From Saprospiraceae bacterium UBA6168 (GTDB taxonomy: Bacteria > Bacteroidota > Bacteroidia > Chitinophagales > Saprospiraceae), in assembly GCA_002435785.1 (NCBI GenBank), contig DIUC01000017.1, positions 33,575-97,574 of the forward strand: a stretch of DNA of 64,000 nt, in the 5' to 3' direction. Each line of letters starts with the position of its first letter. Position 1 is the first letter of the stretch. The notes under the pieces were generated by a model that saw only the letters and a list, made by a program, of their open reading frames with translations, ran no database searches and was not told where the DNA came from. Below are positions 35,601-45,424 of this stretch, in pieces. A program made the position numbers and the translations under genes.

Positions 35601-38600
35601 GATGTGGCCAAAGCGCCTGATTTAGTTCATCGCAAACTAATGGGAAAGTGCCGCTATTAGTAGTGGCCATAGTAAGGCTTGGTATTTCGCAATGGCAACT
35701 GGCGTCGCAGGGCGGCAGTGGGATATTGACGGGAATGCCTTCATAGCAGCAGGTGTCCCCATCCATGAATGAAAGCTTTGGTATAAAAATTAAATTGCCA
35801 CTGCCAGGCAGCCCATCCGTATCGAACAAGCAAACGGTAGCCGTTTGGGATTGACCTTGGCACAACTGCGTTGAGAAAGTGAAGGACGCACTTGGTGAAA
35901 AAATCAAATCTGAGGGTGCCAATTGTATAAAATCAAATGATGTTGCACAAAAGGAAATGGCGGACTGATTGGTGACAGTAAATGTTAGCAAATACTTGTC
36001 GTCGTCCGGCTGGCATACAATCGAGACGTCACTAATCAAAAGGCATTTATAATCATTTGCTTCGCAATTGAAGGTCAATGTCGTATCGCAAGCCACGCTA
36101 TCCTGTCCGTTCGCACCAACAGTTATCCATCGGATGACGATGGTCTGTGGCACTTGGCTAGGGTTGTTTATATTGTCCAAACAGAAAGAAAAAAGGTCGG
36201 TAATGGTCCCACCCGGTATTGTTCCATTGATGGGTTGCACACAAAGTTTGGTGTTTGTGGATGGCCCCATTGTCCAGAAGCCTATAAGGGAAGAATTCAA
36301 GGCATGGTAGCCATAAGTGACGCCTGGTGTGGCAATCTCAGCTTCTATTTTGGTAAAAAACGGATATGGGCAATTGTTCATCATGCCTAACGAATAGCAG
36401 CAATCGCTGTCTGCTTGGTGGGCAGGAGCGGTCGTAATTGCGATACTTTCGCAGGGATCACAGCAAGGTTCAATGGTGAAGCAGAACTTATCGTCAATGG
36501 TACAACAGGCCTCGATTCCAATCAACTTCGCCTGTACGCAAAGGGTCTGCGGTAAAAGAATGGGCGTAGAGCTTATGATTTTAACACACATATTGCCGGA
36601 CATCAGGCCTGGCAAAAGCGGTGCTCCGGGAATGGGTATGCTGATGTTGCCCAAAGATGCTGGAGGGCCTACACATGGCGAAAAAGTGAAGCCAGCGGGC
36701 AGTCCATATAAATTGACCGTATAAGCATTAAATGAAGGTATGGTGCTGAGGTTGGTGACCTTGAAATTCAGGATGTACTGATAAACATTTGTTGGGTCGC
36801 ACTCAACATTTAACGTAGTAATAGCTATACAAGGGTCTTCAACTAGCGGCGGCAAGACACAGTCCGTGTGCGTCGTGTCCCGGCAATCAGTTGCCACGTC
36901 AATCCCTCCTACTTTTTGATACCAAGTGAATTTTAATGTTTGCGGGAATGTGCCAGGCCCGCTCCCTGAATAGCAAAAACGGATGATGTCGTTTGACATG
37001 CCTGCTGGTATGCTCCCACTTATGTGTGTGATGCAAAGTGTTTGGTCGGAATTGGAAGCTGCATATTGAAAACCAGCGGCCACGTTGATTTGACTGGTGT
37101 TGAAAATGACACCGGGGGTGCATAAATCTATTTGCAATTTGGAAATTGACGGCCCAAAATTGTTCTTGATGTCAACATCAAAACAGCATTGATTACCAAC
37201 AGGGGATTCAGCAATCATCACAATGAGGGAGTCGCAAGGAATGGTATCAAGTGAGGGGCATGCGATGCAGTTTTTGAAAACATCAACATCTCCGACTTGT
37301 ATTTTTTCCCCAACACAAATGTTGTTATCTACGTCAATATAGATGCTTGAATTTTTGACATAGGTGCTTGCAGGAATTGGCAAATTTGAATTGCCGCTTT
37401 GTGGAATCCCTGCCAAGCCATAGACATAATCACCTGTGGAGCCACCACATGGCAAGGTCGAAACATCTGGAAGCACATTGTAGGCAGGAAACCTCAAAGC
37501 ATCTCCTGTTCCCCATATTATACTGTCGCAAAGCATAGGAACTGGAGAAATGGCAGGATTAAAACTCTCATATCCATAATCTATGCCTCCAGATGAATTG
37601 ATATGGTCAGCACTTGCATTACCCACGTAGAACACTTTCGAATTGGACCAACCGGCCCCAGAAAATTCAATTATTCGGGACGCATGTGCCTGTGCACCTT
37701 GGCCAACAGCCGCATCTCCAAAGTCGTTGTTCATACTTCGCTCCGCCACCAACATTGTCCCGTTTTCTGAAAAAGTAATGTCCGAAACGGGACTGCTAAA
37801 ATTATTTGTCAAAAGGTCTGGCATATCTCTTTCCAAAACTGCAGTACCTGTGGGCACACCTGCTACCAAAGGCACCGACCAAATCTGGTTTTTAATAGTT
37901 GGCTGCTGCCTTGCCCGGTCTTCGTTCCATACTGAAAAATAAAGTCTACCATTATGCGTGGCAACTGCCCAGACCCTTTCGCCACGAGCTATAAAGCCTG
38001 GGCTTGGTGTACCAAGTGTTGTGCCTGGGAAGTCGTAAGTGCCTTGGAGTGCTCCAGCCATGTTGTATCGGTAAATCAAGCCATCGAAAAAATTGGAGAC
38101 AAAGATTTGATTGCTCACTGCGTCAAACCAGACATCGCCTAAACCAGCAGGGTTACCTGGTGCTTGCGGCAAAGTTGCAAAAACCGTTACTGCTGCAGTG
38201 CTTGCGTCAATTTTATACACATTCCCAAACCCACCAGCGGGTGGAGTTGGCGGCATATACTTTCCGTAAATGGTAGTAGAGGCTGCATAAACATTGTAAG
38301 TGTTGTCAATCGTAACGCCAAATACCTGACCCATGTTCTGTGATTTCCAGTTAGTCGAATGCACGATGCCAGAAGAACCCGCCTGCCAATTGACCCCTAA
38401 GGGCGCAGTCCCGTGGTTTCGCAAATCCACCAGTCCAATGACTGCTCCGTTTGGGTCGGCAGTAGTGTTTCCACTTCCGGGCAAGAAATTGGAGAAACAA
38501 GAAACCACGGCCATGCCACATTTAAAAAATGCTGATTGACTACAGCTCACCACCACGGTGAAAGAACAAGTCGCCGCATTCCCACAATCATCCGTCGCTG

Positions 38601-40818
38601 TCCAAACCACCGTAGTGATTCCGTTGGGATAGGTCCCACTGGCATTGTTCGTGTTGTTGAAACTGTTGATTAGCATCACAGACTGGTCGCAATTGTCCAT
38701 TGCAATTGGGCTGGCCACCTGCAGGTTGGCCGAACAAATTCCGGTAGGGCTTATGACCCCGGTCAATGTGACATTTGGAGGGCAGTTTGTCAAAGTTGGA
38801 GTCACATCGTCAAACACTACAATGCTCTGCACACAAGTTGTAACATTGCCACAATTGTCTTCCGCCTTCCATGTGCGCTGGATGTTCCAGTCGCAGGGTA
38901 TCAATCCTGAAATCGCATCTATATGCGAAATGATCGGGTTCAGGTCACAGTTGTCTGTGGCCGTGGCAAAACAGCAGTCGTTGGGGCTGGTCTTATCGTC
39001 GCAGTGCTTAGTGACGGATGGTGGGCAGACGATGATGGGTGGGGTGCTTTCGATGGTTTGAACAAGGGTACTGCATGTGCTTAAATTGCCGCACCAGTCC
39101 GTGACCGTCAGGGTGACTTGGTGCAAACCACAGCCAGAGAGAACACCTGGACTTACGGTCATTAAAGTTATTTGACAGTTGTCTGTTGACCCACCGTCAA
39201 TGAGCGATGGGGTAATGGCTGCTTCGCAATTGGCATCTAGCACCACACCCACGCCGAGACAAAGTGCCACAGGGGGTACAATATCGGTTACCACGAAAGT
39301 TTGGGAAGCGACGGCCTGCGTCCCGTCAGAGCAAGTAACCGAAACGCAAAAATTGTTCGTGCCACATGGCAATTGGGTAGTATAGCACTGCGAAGTCTGG
39401 CCATCGCACCATTGGTAGTTGAAAGGGCCCGGACCTGTCCCATTGGCGCAGACCTGCACAAGGCCGCAGTTGTTTATTGCAGTAACAGAAATGGTGACTT
39501 CGCAGGGGGCATTGCTGCAAACCTCCTGCTGCTGCCAATCAATTGCTGAGACTTGTAGCGCTGTTCCCGGTAGCACGTCTTGGAACTCGATGCCCGGCAA
39601 TATTGGGCTTTCTGGCAAAGGGTCCGAAAAGACAATGTCAACAATAGCATCCGACACGGAGCAGGTGGCCAATTGGGGGTCGCTCAAGGAGATGAAGGCA
39701 CAGGTTTGGCCAAAGCCACCAGGAACGCTCCTTGCATCCGTAAAGGCAATTTGTGCAGAGTTCATCCACCAAGCCGAACCGCCCGTGAAACTGTTGCCCG
39801 TATTCAGGTATTTTACCCAATCCACGGCGGGGGTACCTGAATCCGTCATTTTGATGATGACCGCTCTGTTGGAACCACCAAAGCTCCCCTGCCCTACAAT
39901 ATATATGTCACCAAAAAATCCCTCAAAAACTTGACTGACCGAGGATAGTGCAGGTATCTCCACGTCCCAAAGCAAGAACAATCCTTGGTCAAATTTCATC
40001 ACATGCGCCTTCCCGGCAAAGGTATTCGTCGCTGCGTAAACATCTCCCAGAAGCCCCTTCGTCACATCCGTAAAAAATAGTTGAGGAAAGCCAATCTGTA
40101 CCCCGTTAAGCATATTCCCGTTGTTGTCAACCTCGAAGATAAGGCCGGATGAACCATTGCCTGCCAGCAGCAAATGGCCATTGGGCAAGGCTTCCAAGTC
40201 CCGGAAATACTCGTCGTCGCCACTGCCTTCGTATATTTTTTTCCAGTTAAATATGCCGTTGGCGTTCAAGTTGAACAACACTACATCCTCGGTGGTAGGG
40301 GTTCCTCCTGGTTGGTTTTGGGTGCCCACCACATAATAAGGGCCATTGCTAGGTCCGGGTTGCGGATTTTTGACCACCCGCAAAAACGCTTCCCGCCCCG
40401 GTGCGTCATAGCTATTTAGCCAAGCGAAGTTGCCGCCCCCAGTTTCGGTGACCCGCCCAACCAAACTTCGGGAATTTGGGTCGAAGGGCAAGGTGTTGCC
40501 GACCACCATCAGTTCCCCAGCAGAAATCAGCACAGCATCGTTCCAGACAGATGGAGTGTTTAGGCTTAGTGTCCATTGATGTATGCCATTGGCATCCAAG
40601 CGGGTAACAGTGGCTCGTTGGGGAGCGCCGTTAGTCGCTTCCTCCTGCCCCAGCACGAAGTAGTTTGCACCGTCCTGGATGACCTTGGTGAAGGAGTTGT
40701 CAAGTGCAGTGCCGTACACCCGCTGGAAATCCTGGGCAAATGTTTGGTAGGAACACAAAAAGAGCATGGCACCGAATGCCAATGCTCGCATTTTCATTTG
40801 GAAAGGGAGGATTTTCAT
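32602..40818 (-). CDS. Giant secreted multidomain protein with T9SS sorting domain
   Basis: 2738 residues from the ATG at 40818; the frame runs 43 codons further up without a signal, while MKILPFQMKMRALAFGAMLF starts a signal peptide ending in FAQ. An N-terminal propeller-like region (~25-470) is followed by three HYR-like Ig domains (~510-760; VPPVALCLG, TPPIIVCPPSV, TPTLTNCPPNV with WTATDDCGNAAT-type ends), a second propeller-like region (~760-1190), a long run of Cys-rich beta domains of a repeated kind (CC-DPCESI, DSDCCY, DTCCYEG; ~1200-2090), and a lamin-tail domain (~2100-2250; IFVDACGTEQDNEFMII). The final ~80 residues (LRLFPNPTTG-type LFPNPTTGALTLEL ... LPEGVYFVKVLDKG) are a type A T9SS sorting domain, so it is exported across the outer membrane and anchored or released. 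Adhesin-like or structural surface role inferred. Confidence 0.92.
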   Translation of the reverse strand: MKILPFQMKMRALAFGAMLFLCSYQTFAQDFQRVYGTALDNSFTKVIQDGANYFVLGQEEATNGAPQRATVTRLDANGIHQWTLSLNTPSVWNDAVLISAGELMVVGNTLPFDPNSRSLVGRVTETGGGNFAWLNSYDAPGREAFLRVVKNPQPGPSNGPYYVVGTQNQPGGTPTTEDVVLFNLNANGIFNWKKIYEGSGDDEYFRDLEALPNGHLLLAGNGSSGLIFEVDNNGNMLNGVQIGFPQLFFTDVTKGLLGDVYAATNTFAGKAHVMKFDQGLFLLWDVEIPALSSVSQVFEGFFGDIYIVGQGSFGGSNRAVIIKMTDSGTPAVDWVKYLNTGNSFTGGSAWWMNSAQIAFTDARSVPGGFGQTCAFISLSDPQLATCSVSDAIVDIVFSDPLPESPILPGIEFQDVLPGTALQVSAIDWQQQEVCSNAPCEVTISVTAINNCGLVQVCANGTGPGPFNYQWCDGQTSQCYTTQLPCGTNNFCVSVTCSDGTQAVASQTFVVTDIVPPVALCLGVGVVLDANCEAAITPSLIDGGSTDNCQITLMTVSPGVLSGCGLHQVTLTVTDWCGNLSTCSTLVQTIESTPPIIVCPPSVTKHCDDKTSPNDCCFATATDNCDLNPIISHIDAISGLIPCDWNIQRTWKAEDNCGNVTTCVQSIVVFDDVTPTLTNCPPNVTLTGVISPTGICSANLQVASPIAMDNCDQSVMLINSFNNTNNASGTYPNGITTVVWTATDDCGNAATCSFTVVVSCSQSAFFKCGMAVVSCFSNFLPGSGNTTADPNGAVIGLVDLRNHGTAPLGVNWQAGSSGIVHSTNWKSQNMGQVFGVTIDNTYNVYAASTTIYGKYMPPTPPAGGFGNVYKIDASTAAVTVFATLPQAPGNPAGLGDVWFDAVSNQIFVSNFFDGLIYRYNMAGALQGTYDFPGTTLGTPSPGFIARGERVWAVATHNGRLYFSVWNEDRARQQPTIKNQIWSVPLVAGVPTGTAVLERDMPDLLTNNFSSPVSDITFSENGTMLVAERSMNNDFGDAAVGQGAQAHASRIIEFSGAGWSNSKVFYVGNASADHINSSGGIDYGYESFNPAISPVPMLCDSIIWGTGDALRFPAYNVLPDVSTLPCGGSTGDYVYGLAGIPQSGNSNLPIPASTYVKNSSIYIDVDNNICVGEKIQVGDVDVFKNCIACPSLDTIPCDSLIVMIAESPVGNQCCFDVDIKNNFGPSISKLQIDLCTPGVIFNTSQINVAAGFQYAASNSDQTLCITHISGSIPAGMSNDIIRFCYSGSGPGTFPQTLKFTWYQKVGGIDVATDCRDTTHTDCVLPPLVEDPCIAITTLNVECDPTNVYQYILNFKVTNLSTIPSFNAYTVNLYGLPAGFTFSPCVGPPASLGNISIPIPGAPLLPGLMSGNMCVKIISSTPILLPQTLCVQAKLIGIEACCTIDDKFCFTIEPCCDPCESIAITTAPAHQADSDCCYSLGMMNNCPYPFFTKIEAEIATPGVTYGYHALNSSLIGFWTMGPSTNTKLCVQPINGTIPGGTITDLFSFCLDNINNPSQVPQTIVIRWITVGANGQDSVACDTTLTFNCEANDYKCLLISDVSIVCQPDDDKYLLTFTVTNQSAISFCATSFDFIQLAPSDLIFSPSASFTFSTQLCQGQSQTATVCLFDTDGLPGSGNLIFIPKLSFMDGDTCCYEGIPVNIPLPPCDASCHCEIPSLTMATTNSGTFPLVCDELNQALWPHLPCQSGDVTISGNIGCVSNDPTMACPPLITWTLTGPNGPISNGVLNNGNVSLTFPASQVSAPGNYTFVTTTLCPGAGEACACYINWVQEDCDSCCQDFDAFCALVAQGFTVVTDPVLCSATVTSPQFDTCHWFSTPPYIPGTNVIQVITDPNGNWLFNFQQGGSYQICVNVFEQNQQGDICWAKEMCTTFDLPCSDLCECGDFEDMNWRPYQGAPNQTITCGDTLSLPCQAPGYVFNFGGNFSCIGNNCLSSIAWELREKGTTNIITSGTATGPGFQISIPNTDFVYPKVYELVFTSVCNGVVCEQCIFTIETMECSCLCSGFYDMYMRWGHGAPSQQMHCDTAAVQLGCPNINNGYSFTGLFGGGPTIKAIFVDACGTEQDNEFMIIHSGGKGFNISELEVDFDPSANVSGTQNNDINLGTAACGWMAGNPNGYSGCPGIIVAGPSTFIPPNAYLVIQASANASNTILYNFSAFCGTALPVYVIRNACTRSVGAFINAGVGIFSTSISVNGNCTDEAVYDKTLLSNSNGATFIPPSTYTNSGCSAPAFSQLINNTTYPIGWVLNGPGGPQQGSTLTADSYFGINLLPNYFGQPGQYTLSLTGQDGDNDCTCDINFNVDCPNLCPCDVQALSSAVNQGFAVVKYPNSCKACFSPVALSDCETVVWHLNSASGPVIGTSVGNGGICHIFPSSGTYTVVMVVTRLKPDGTICEVFVHLKSVSITCLANVECTDTDFPNPTFAGGAIGGGMMSGGASAGWTAASGEPVVVEGEPGSFDAWTIELSGNFDISAVLTSLEEVCLGNGTGTIQMRAKGETAKSRPRDIMVWTPNIPLNGRNLFHLPVIEGPDWAEIEVPFDLSTWPGLDPCNSSEGGVWVQPAFYVENALGNNQGGEDTYSRLQLDNICINGMPLTVVRNPTGGLGIRLFPNPTTGALTLELKGHLHNAGSVQILDLLGRTLRTETLQPDSQMHLISIKELPEGVYFVKVLDKGEQVWVQKIVKH

Positions 40819-41275
40819 CTTTGATAACTTTAAAGGATGAGGACTAAGTGATGCAACAATTGCTGGCTTCAAGGTTGGCCAAGTGTGGGATTGAAATAGC
40901 TTACTATAAATCTGGTGGCTTTTTGGATAAATGGAATTCGAAGCCATCCAACGTTTCCACTACGAATGGGAAAGCAATAGGTGGTCTGTAAGCCAATTGA
41001 TTCTTGCACCAAAAGTGATTCAGACTGGCAGTATTTTATTTCATCAATGAGTAAACGGTGGCTTTCAATGATTGAACTGCATTTTTTCCAATAAAAACAT
41101 CCAAATCGGCCTCATCTACCGCTCGCTCATTTAAAGCAGCATTTTACTCATTGCTAAAAATAATTACGTTCTAACCCGCTAAATTCGTGGATACGGAAAA
41201 TTGTCTTTTAGTCATGTGTTCAATTTTGTTCGACAATCCACACTTCTTTCCCAAGCTCACCATATTTTGCAGACC
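40819..41275. other. Divergent promoter region
   Basis: About 460 bp between the giant gene (leftward) and the LytS-type sensor (rightward). Frames reach into it from both sides but lack homology there. Both promoters must lie here; no exact TAnnTTTG element with a -33 partner was found. Confidence 0.45.
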
Positions 41276-44275
41276 ATGAAAATACTTCTGCAAATAATGT
41301 TATGCGGTTTGATTGGCGTAAGCCCCTTGGCCAGGGGGCAATCCCCCCCACCCGGCTACCGCCAATTCACCGCCGACGACGGGCTTCCCAGCTCCGAGGT
41401 CTATGAAGTCATTCAAGACCGTCAGGGCTACCTTTGGTTCGCTACTGACAACGGCGTGAGCAGGTTCAACGGTTATGGCTTCGAGAATTTTGGGGCATTG
41501 CATGGGCTGGACGACCCCGTGGTTTTCTATTTGCAGGAAGACATTCAAGGCAAAATTTGGATGAAGTGCATGTCGGGCCTGCTCTACTATTTCGAAAAGG
41601 ATAGTTTACATCCCTTTGCCGGGAACGGCATGCCAGTTGGTAGCGGGAGCGGGGCAAATTGCAATTTTTATGTGGACTCCACAGGCCAAGTCTTCAACTC
41701 CATTTACCAACTTGGCCTAATTCGCTCCAACCTCGCTGGTAATGGGGGATTGTTTCTGGGAGAATGCCTTTCAAATGCCATTTACGTTCGGGAAGGCAGG
41801 AGTATCAACATCGCTTGCGGCAATGGCCCCTACCCCTCTATAAACAAAACGACCGTGCAGCCGCAGAATGGAAAGCTACATTGGCAACTCGACCTATATT
41901 TCGGGCAGCAGAAATTCGTCCACACATTGCCGATGGCGGTAGTGGGTGGCCATTTTGATTCATGGTTTTTTGACAATCGGACCTTGGTAGTGTCGGGCAT
42001 GGGGATGCTTTTCGGCTTTGAAGCTGGGCAATTGGTCTGGCAAATCCCTTTTTCAGAAAAGATATCTGCTTGGTACCAAGATAGGCAGGGCAAGGTGTAC
42101 CTCGGCTTGGGCGACCGAAAGGGTGTCCAGCGCTATCGCTCGGTGGCTGACCTTCCACTTGGGCGCTACGAAATCCTTTTGGAGGGCCATTCGGTGGCTC
42201 ACCTCCTCGAAGATAGGGAGGGCGGCTACTGGTTCGCAACGACCGATGCTGGCGTTTTTTATTTGCCCAATGCCAGCGTTGAAATCTTTGACCAGACTTC
42301 GGGTTTAATGGTCAATTATATTACTTCCATTGCCTTGAAAAATGGGCACGAAGCATATGTCGGGCTGGAAGGCGGAGGCGCAGTGAGCCTTGACGCCAGC
42401 TTAAAAAGGGCCACTCCATTGCCTTCCATAAACCCCAGGATTTCCGACCTTGCATTTGACAGCCAACACAACATGCTTTGGGGCGCAGGCTCGGACTACA
42501 ACCTTCAATATTTTTTCAACGGGAATTGGCATAAATTGGTGGACGAAAAAAGGACCGCTCAACAAAAAAAACAGGTGGGCTTCCCGACCCGGCACCTCCA
42601 TTTTTCGCACGACCAGAAAACGATGTGGGGGGTCTCGCACTCCGGCTTCTTTCGCCTCTACTTGAATAAGGCTGTCGTGGATTATACACATCGCTACCTT
42701 AATCAACTGCAGCCCTACAGCAACCGTACGCTGGATGCCTACACTGCATCTACTGGCCGCACTTGGATTGCCAACGTCCACGGCCTCTTCGAGCTAAAAG
42801 ACGACGAACTTTTGCACCCAGACGTGAAACACCCGGCCTTCCAAAATCGCATCGAAGCCATTGTAGAACTGTCCGATGGAACCCTCGTGCTCGGCAGCAA
42901 GGGCTACGGGCTGGTATTCTGGAAGGACAGCCAACTCGCCACGCTCACCGTGGCCGACGGGCTCACGGCCAATATGATTGAAAACCTGCACGTGGACGAT
43001 AAAGGCACACTTTGGGCAGGCACTCTCAATGGCCTGAACAAAATCAGGTGGGAATGGGGCAAGGAAGTCAACATTGAAAAAATCACCACCGCACACGGGC
43101 TGCCTTCCAATGAAATCACCGACGTAGCCACTTGGGGCGAAACCATCTGGGTGGGCACTACCAAGGGGTTGGCCCGATTTGCAAATCCCGTGGGCAACCC
43201 AGTTTCACCTGCCCCCATCTTGGCTTCCGTAATGGCCGACAAACGCAGTTTGGATCTGGCACAACCGACTCTGCTTTCTTTTTGGGAAAACAACCTGACC
43301 ATCAACTATTTCACCATCAACTACAAAATGAACGGGCACATACCCTACCGTTACCGCCTTGACGATGGCCATTGGTCCCATACGTTCAATACAATGCTCA
43401 ATTTCCCCTCCATGCCACCGGGTGAGCGGGTGTTTGAGGTACAGTCTCAAAACGAGGATGGCATTTGGAGCGAACCGGTGGTTTTTGCTTTTTCCATCAG
43501 TCCGCCTTGGTGGCGAAGCATTTGGTTTTGGTCAATCGTGGCACTCGCAGGCGCAATCGCCGTTTGGTCCTTTATCCGATATCGAACCGCTCAGGTGCGC
43601 CATGAGGAACAACTGAAAACAGCGCTTTACAAAAAATTATCGGAAACAGAGCTGACCGCCCTACGGTCACAAATGAACCCCCATTTTATCTTCAACTGTC
43701 TCAACTCCATCAACCATTTTGTGCTTCGCAACGAAAGCCAACAGGCTGCCAACTATATCTCCAAGTTTTCGAAGCTAATCAGGTTGGTGCTTGACAATTC
43801 TGGCCTCCAAAAAGTGCCGCTCGAAAAGGAATTGGAGGCCCTGCGACATTACATGGATTTGGAGGCTATGCGGTTTGATGGAAAGTTCAGATACGAGCTA
43901 TGGGTGGACGATGAGGTGGACTTGGAGTTCACCCAGGTGCCGCCGATGCTCCTTCAACCTTATGTCGAAAATGCTATTTGGCATGGCCTGATGAACAAAC
44001 CAGAAGGCGGTTTGGTGGTGGTGGATGTACGGCAACCAAGCGAAAGCCATTTGCACATCGAAATAATGGACGATGGCGTGGGGAGGAAACGGGCTGCCGA
44101 ATTGGAAAACAAAACTTCGATGCAGCACAAACCGCAAGGCACCAACATCACTGCTGAACGGTTGCGACTACTGGATACCGAAAATCCTAAAACTTGCTCG
44201 GTAATGATTCATGACCTCGTGGATGCCGAAGGACAACCCTGCGGTACAAGGGTCGTATTGGAAATACCAGTTTGA
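41276..44275 (+). CDS. LytS-type sensor histidine kinase with propeller sensor
   Basis: 999 residues from the ATG at 41276 (MKILLQIMLCGLIGVSPLARGQ, a signal peptide); an upstream TTG gives no sensible extension. Reg_prop propeller blades (GYLWFATDNGVSRFNG, GTLWAGTLNGLNKI, ETIWVGTTKGLARF) fill ~20-650, a Y_Y_Y domain follows (HIPYRYRLDDGHWSH ... FPSMPPGERVFEVQ), then one membrane helix (IWFWSIVALAGAIAVWSFI) and a His_kinase domain with H803 in MNPHFIFNCLNSI and ATPase motifs NAIWHGLMNK and MDDGVGRK. It should phosphorylate the LytTR regulator encoded next. The stimulus is unknown. Confidence 0.94.
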   Translation: MKILLQIMLCGLIGVSPLARGQSPPPGYRQFTADDGLPSSEVYEVIQDRQGYLWFATDNGVSRFNGYGFENFGALHGLDDPVVFYLQEDIQGKIWMKCMSGLLYYFEKDSLHPFAGNGMPVGSGSGANCNFYVDSTGQVFNSIYQLGLIRSNLAGNGGLFLGECLSNAIYVREGRSINIACGNGPYPSINKTTVQPQNGKLHWQLDLYFGQQKFVHTLPMAVVGGHFDSWFFDNRTLVVSGMGMLFGFEAGQLVWQIPFSEKISAWYQDRQGKVYLGLGDRKGVQRYRSVADLPLGRYEILLEGHSVAHLLEDREGGYWFATTDAGVFYLPNASVEIFDQTSGLMVNYITSIALKNGHEAYVGLEGGGAVSLDASLKRATPLPSINPRISDLAFDSQHNMLWGAGSDYNLQYFFNGNWHKLVDEKRTAQQKKQVGFPTRHLHFSHDQKTMWGVSHSGFFRLYLNKAVVDYTHRYLNQLQPYSNRTLDAYTASTGRTWIANVHGLFELKDDELLHPDVKHPAFQNRIEAIVELSDGTLVLGSKGYGLVFWKDSQLATLTVADGLTANMIENLHVDDKGTLWAGTLNGLNKIRWEWGKEVNIEKITTAHGLPSNEITDVATWGETIWVGTTKGLARFANPVGNPVSPAPILASVMADKRSLDLAQPTLLSFWENNLTINYFTINYKMNGHIPYRYRLDDGHWSHTFNTMLNFPSMPPGERVFEVQSQNEDGIWSEPVVFAFSISPPWWRSIWFWSIVALAGAIAVWSFIRYRTAQVRHEEQLKTALYKKLSETELTALRSQMNPHFIFNCLNSINHFVLRNESQQAANYISKFSKLIRLVLDNSGLQKVPLEKELEALRHYMDLEAMRFDGKFRYELWVDDEVDLEFTQVPPMLLQPYVENAIWHGLMNKPEGGLVVVDVRQPSESHLHIEIMDDGVGRKRAAELENKTSMQHKPQGTNITAERLRLLDTENPKTCSVMIHDLVDAEGQPCGTRVVLEIPV

Positions 44276-44422
44276 TGAATGATGAATGTTGGAATGATGA
44301 ATCTCGTGGTACAGCACACATCATTCATTATCCATCATTCTTGTTTACAGCAATTTCAAACCATTCAAACAACCTCAATCAACCTCAAACAAATTCAAAC
44401 TACCACTACATTCAACTTTCTT

Positions 44423-45166
44423 ATGAAAACCATTATCATTGACGACGAACCCCACTGCGTGGGATACTTGCATGTTTTGCTGCAACAACATTGTCCGCAA
44501 GTAGAGGTGATAGCCACGGCTGGCAACGGACAAAATGGCCTTGCCGCCATCCGTCAATTCGCCCCGGAATTGGTATTCTTGGACGTGGAAATGCCAGTGA
44601 TGAACGGGTTCCGAATGCTGGAAGAATTGGCGGAGATGCCCTTCCAACTCATATTCACCACGGCGTATGACCGCTATGCACTGCGGGCGTTCAAGTTCAG
44701 CGCATTGGACTATTTGCTAAAGCCCATTGACACGCAAGAGTTGAAAAATGCTGTGAACCGCACCAATCGGTCGCTCCCTGTCAATCAACAACAGATAACC
44801 CTGCTTAAGACCCATTTGCACCAAAAAGACAATGCGTTTTCCAATAAAATCGCCATTCCAGGCATTGATGGATTTACTTTTTTGAGCCTGACCGACATCG
44901 TTACCTGTGAGGCGGAAAGCAACTACACCAAATTCCACCTGCAAGACGGCAAGACCATGCTCGTCTCCCGCACCCTCGGCGATGTGGAGGACACCCTCGA
45001 AGGAAAAGGTTTTTTCCGCATCCACAAACATTTCCTCATCAACTTGAACCATATTCTGAAATATGTGAAGAGCGATGGCGGGTACGTGGTGATGAGCAAC
45101 AACCAGACGGTGAGCATTTCGAGGAGCAGGCGGGACGATTTTGTGCTGCTATTTGGAAAATTGTAG
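44423..45166 (+). CDS. LytTR-family response regulator
   Basis: 247 residues from the ATG at 44423 (MKTIIIDDEPHC); the open stretch before it is low-complexity spacer. Receiver domain with D7-D8, phospho-acceptor D54 in LVFLDVEMPVMNG and lysine in YLLKPIDT; LytTR DNA-binding domain from ~140 (VTCEAESNYTKFHL ... FFRIHKHFLINLNHI). It lies 147 bp after the LytS-type sensor, its partner. Confidence 0.95.
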   Translation: MKTIIIDDEPHCVGYLHVLLQQHCPQVEVIATAGNGQNGLAAIRQFAPELVFLDVEMPVMNGFRMLEELAEMPFQLIFTTAYDRYALRAFKFSALDYLLKPIDTQELKNAVNRTNRSLPVNQQQITLLKTHLHQKDNAFSNKIAIPGIDGFTFLSLTDIVTCEAESNYTKFHLQDGKTMLVSRTLGDVEDTLEGKGFFRIHKHFLINLNHILKYVKSDGGYVVMSNNQTVSISRSRRDDFVLLFGKL

Positions 45167-45311
45167 TGAGTGCATTGAACCTTACTATTAGGCTTGTTAG
45201 CATTGGAAACTCCTATCCCTTTTCGAAATCCTTCAACTTTGTCAGCTAAAAATGGTTGTAAAGGCGCTTTTCAGAAAAAAGGTGAATTGTTTTTTGATTG
45301 AAACTGCCGCA

Positions 45312-45345
45312 TTGGCAAATAATAATTTGGGAAAGTTTACCTTTG
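45312..45345 (+). promoter_or_regulatory. Promoter of ahcY
   Basis: TTG at 45312-45314 and TACCTTTG at 45338-45345 are separated by 23 bp and match the Bacteroidota -33/-7 elements. The ahcY ATG is 80 bp downstream. Confidence 0.6.
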
Positions 45346-45424
45346 CGCCCTGAAATCAAAATCTTTTCAGTCCCCACCTTCTCCACATTGATCAATAATT
45401 TATCCATTAAAACTCATCTTCAAT

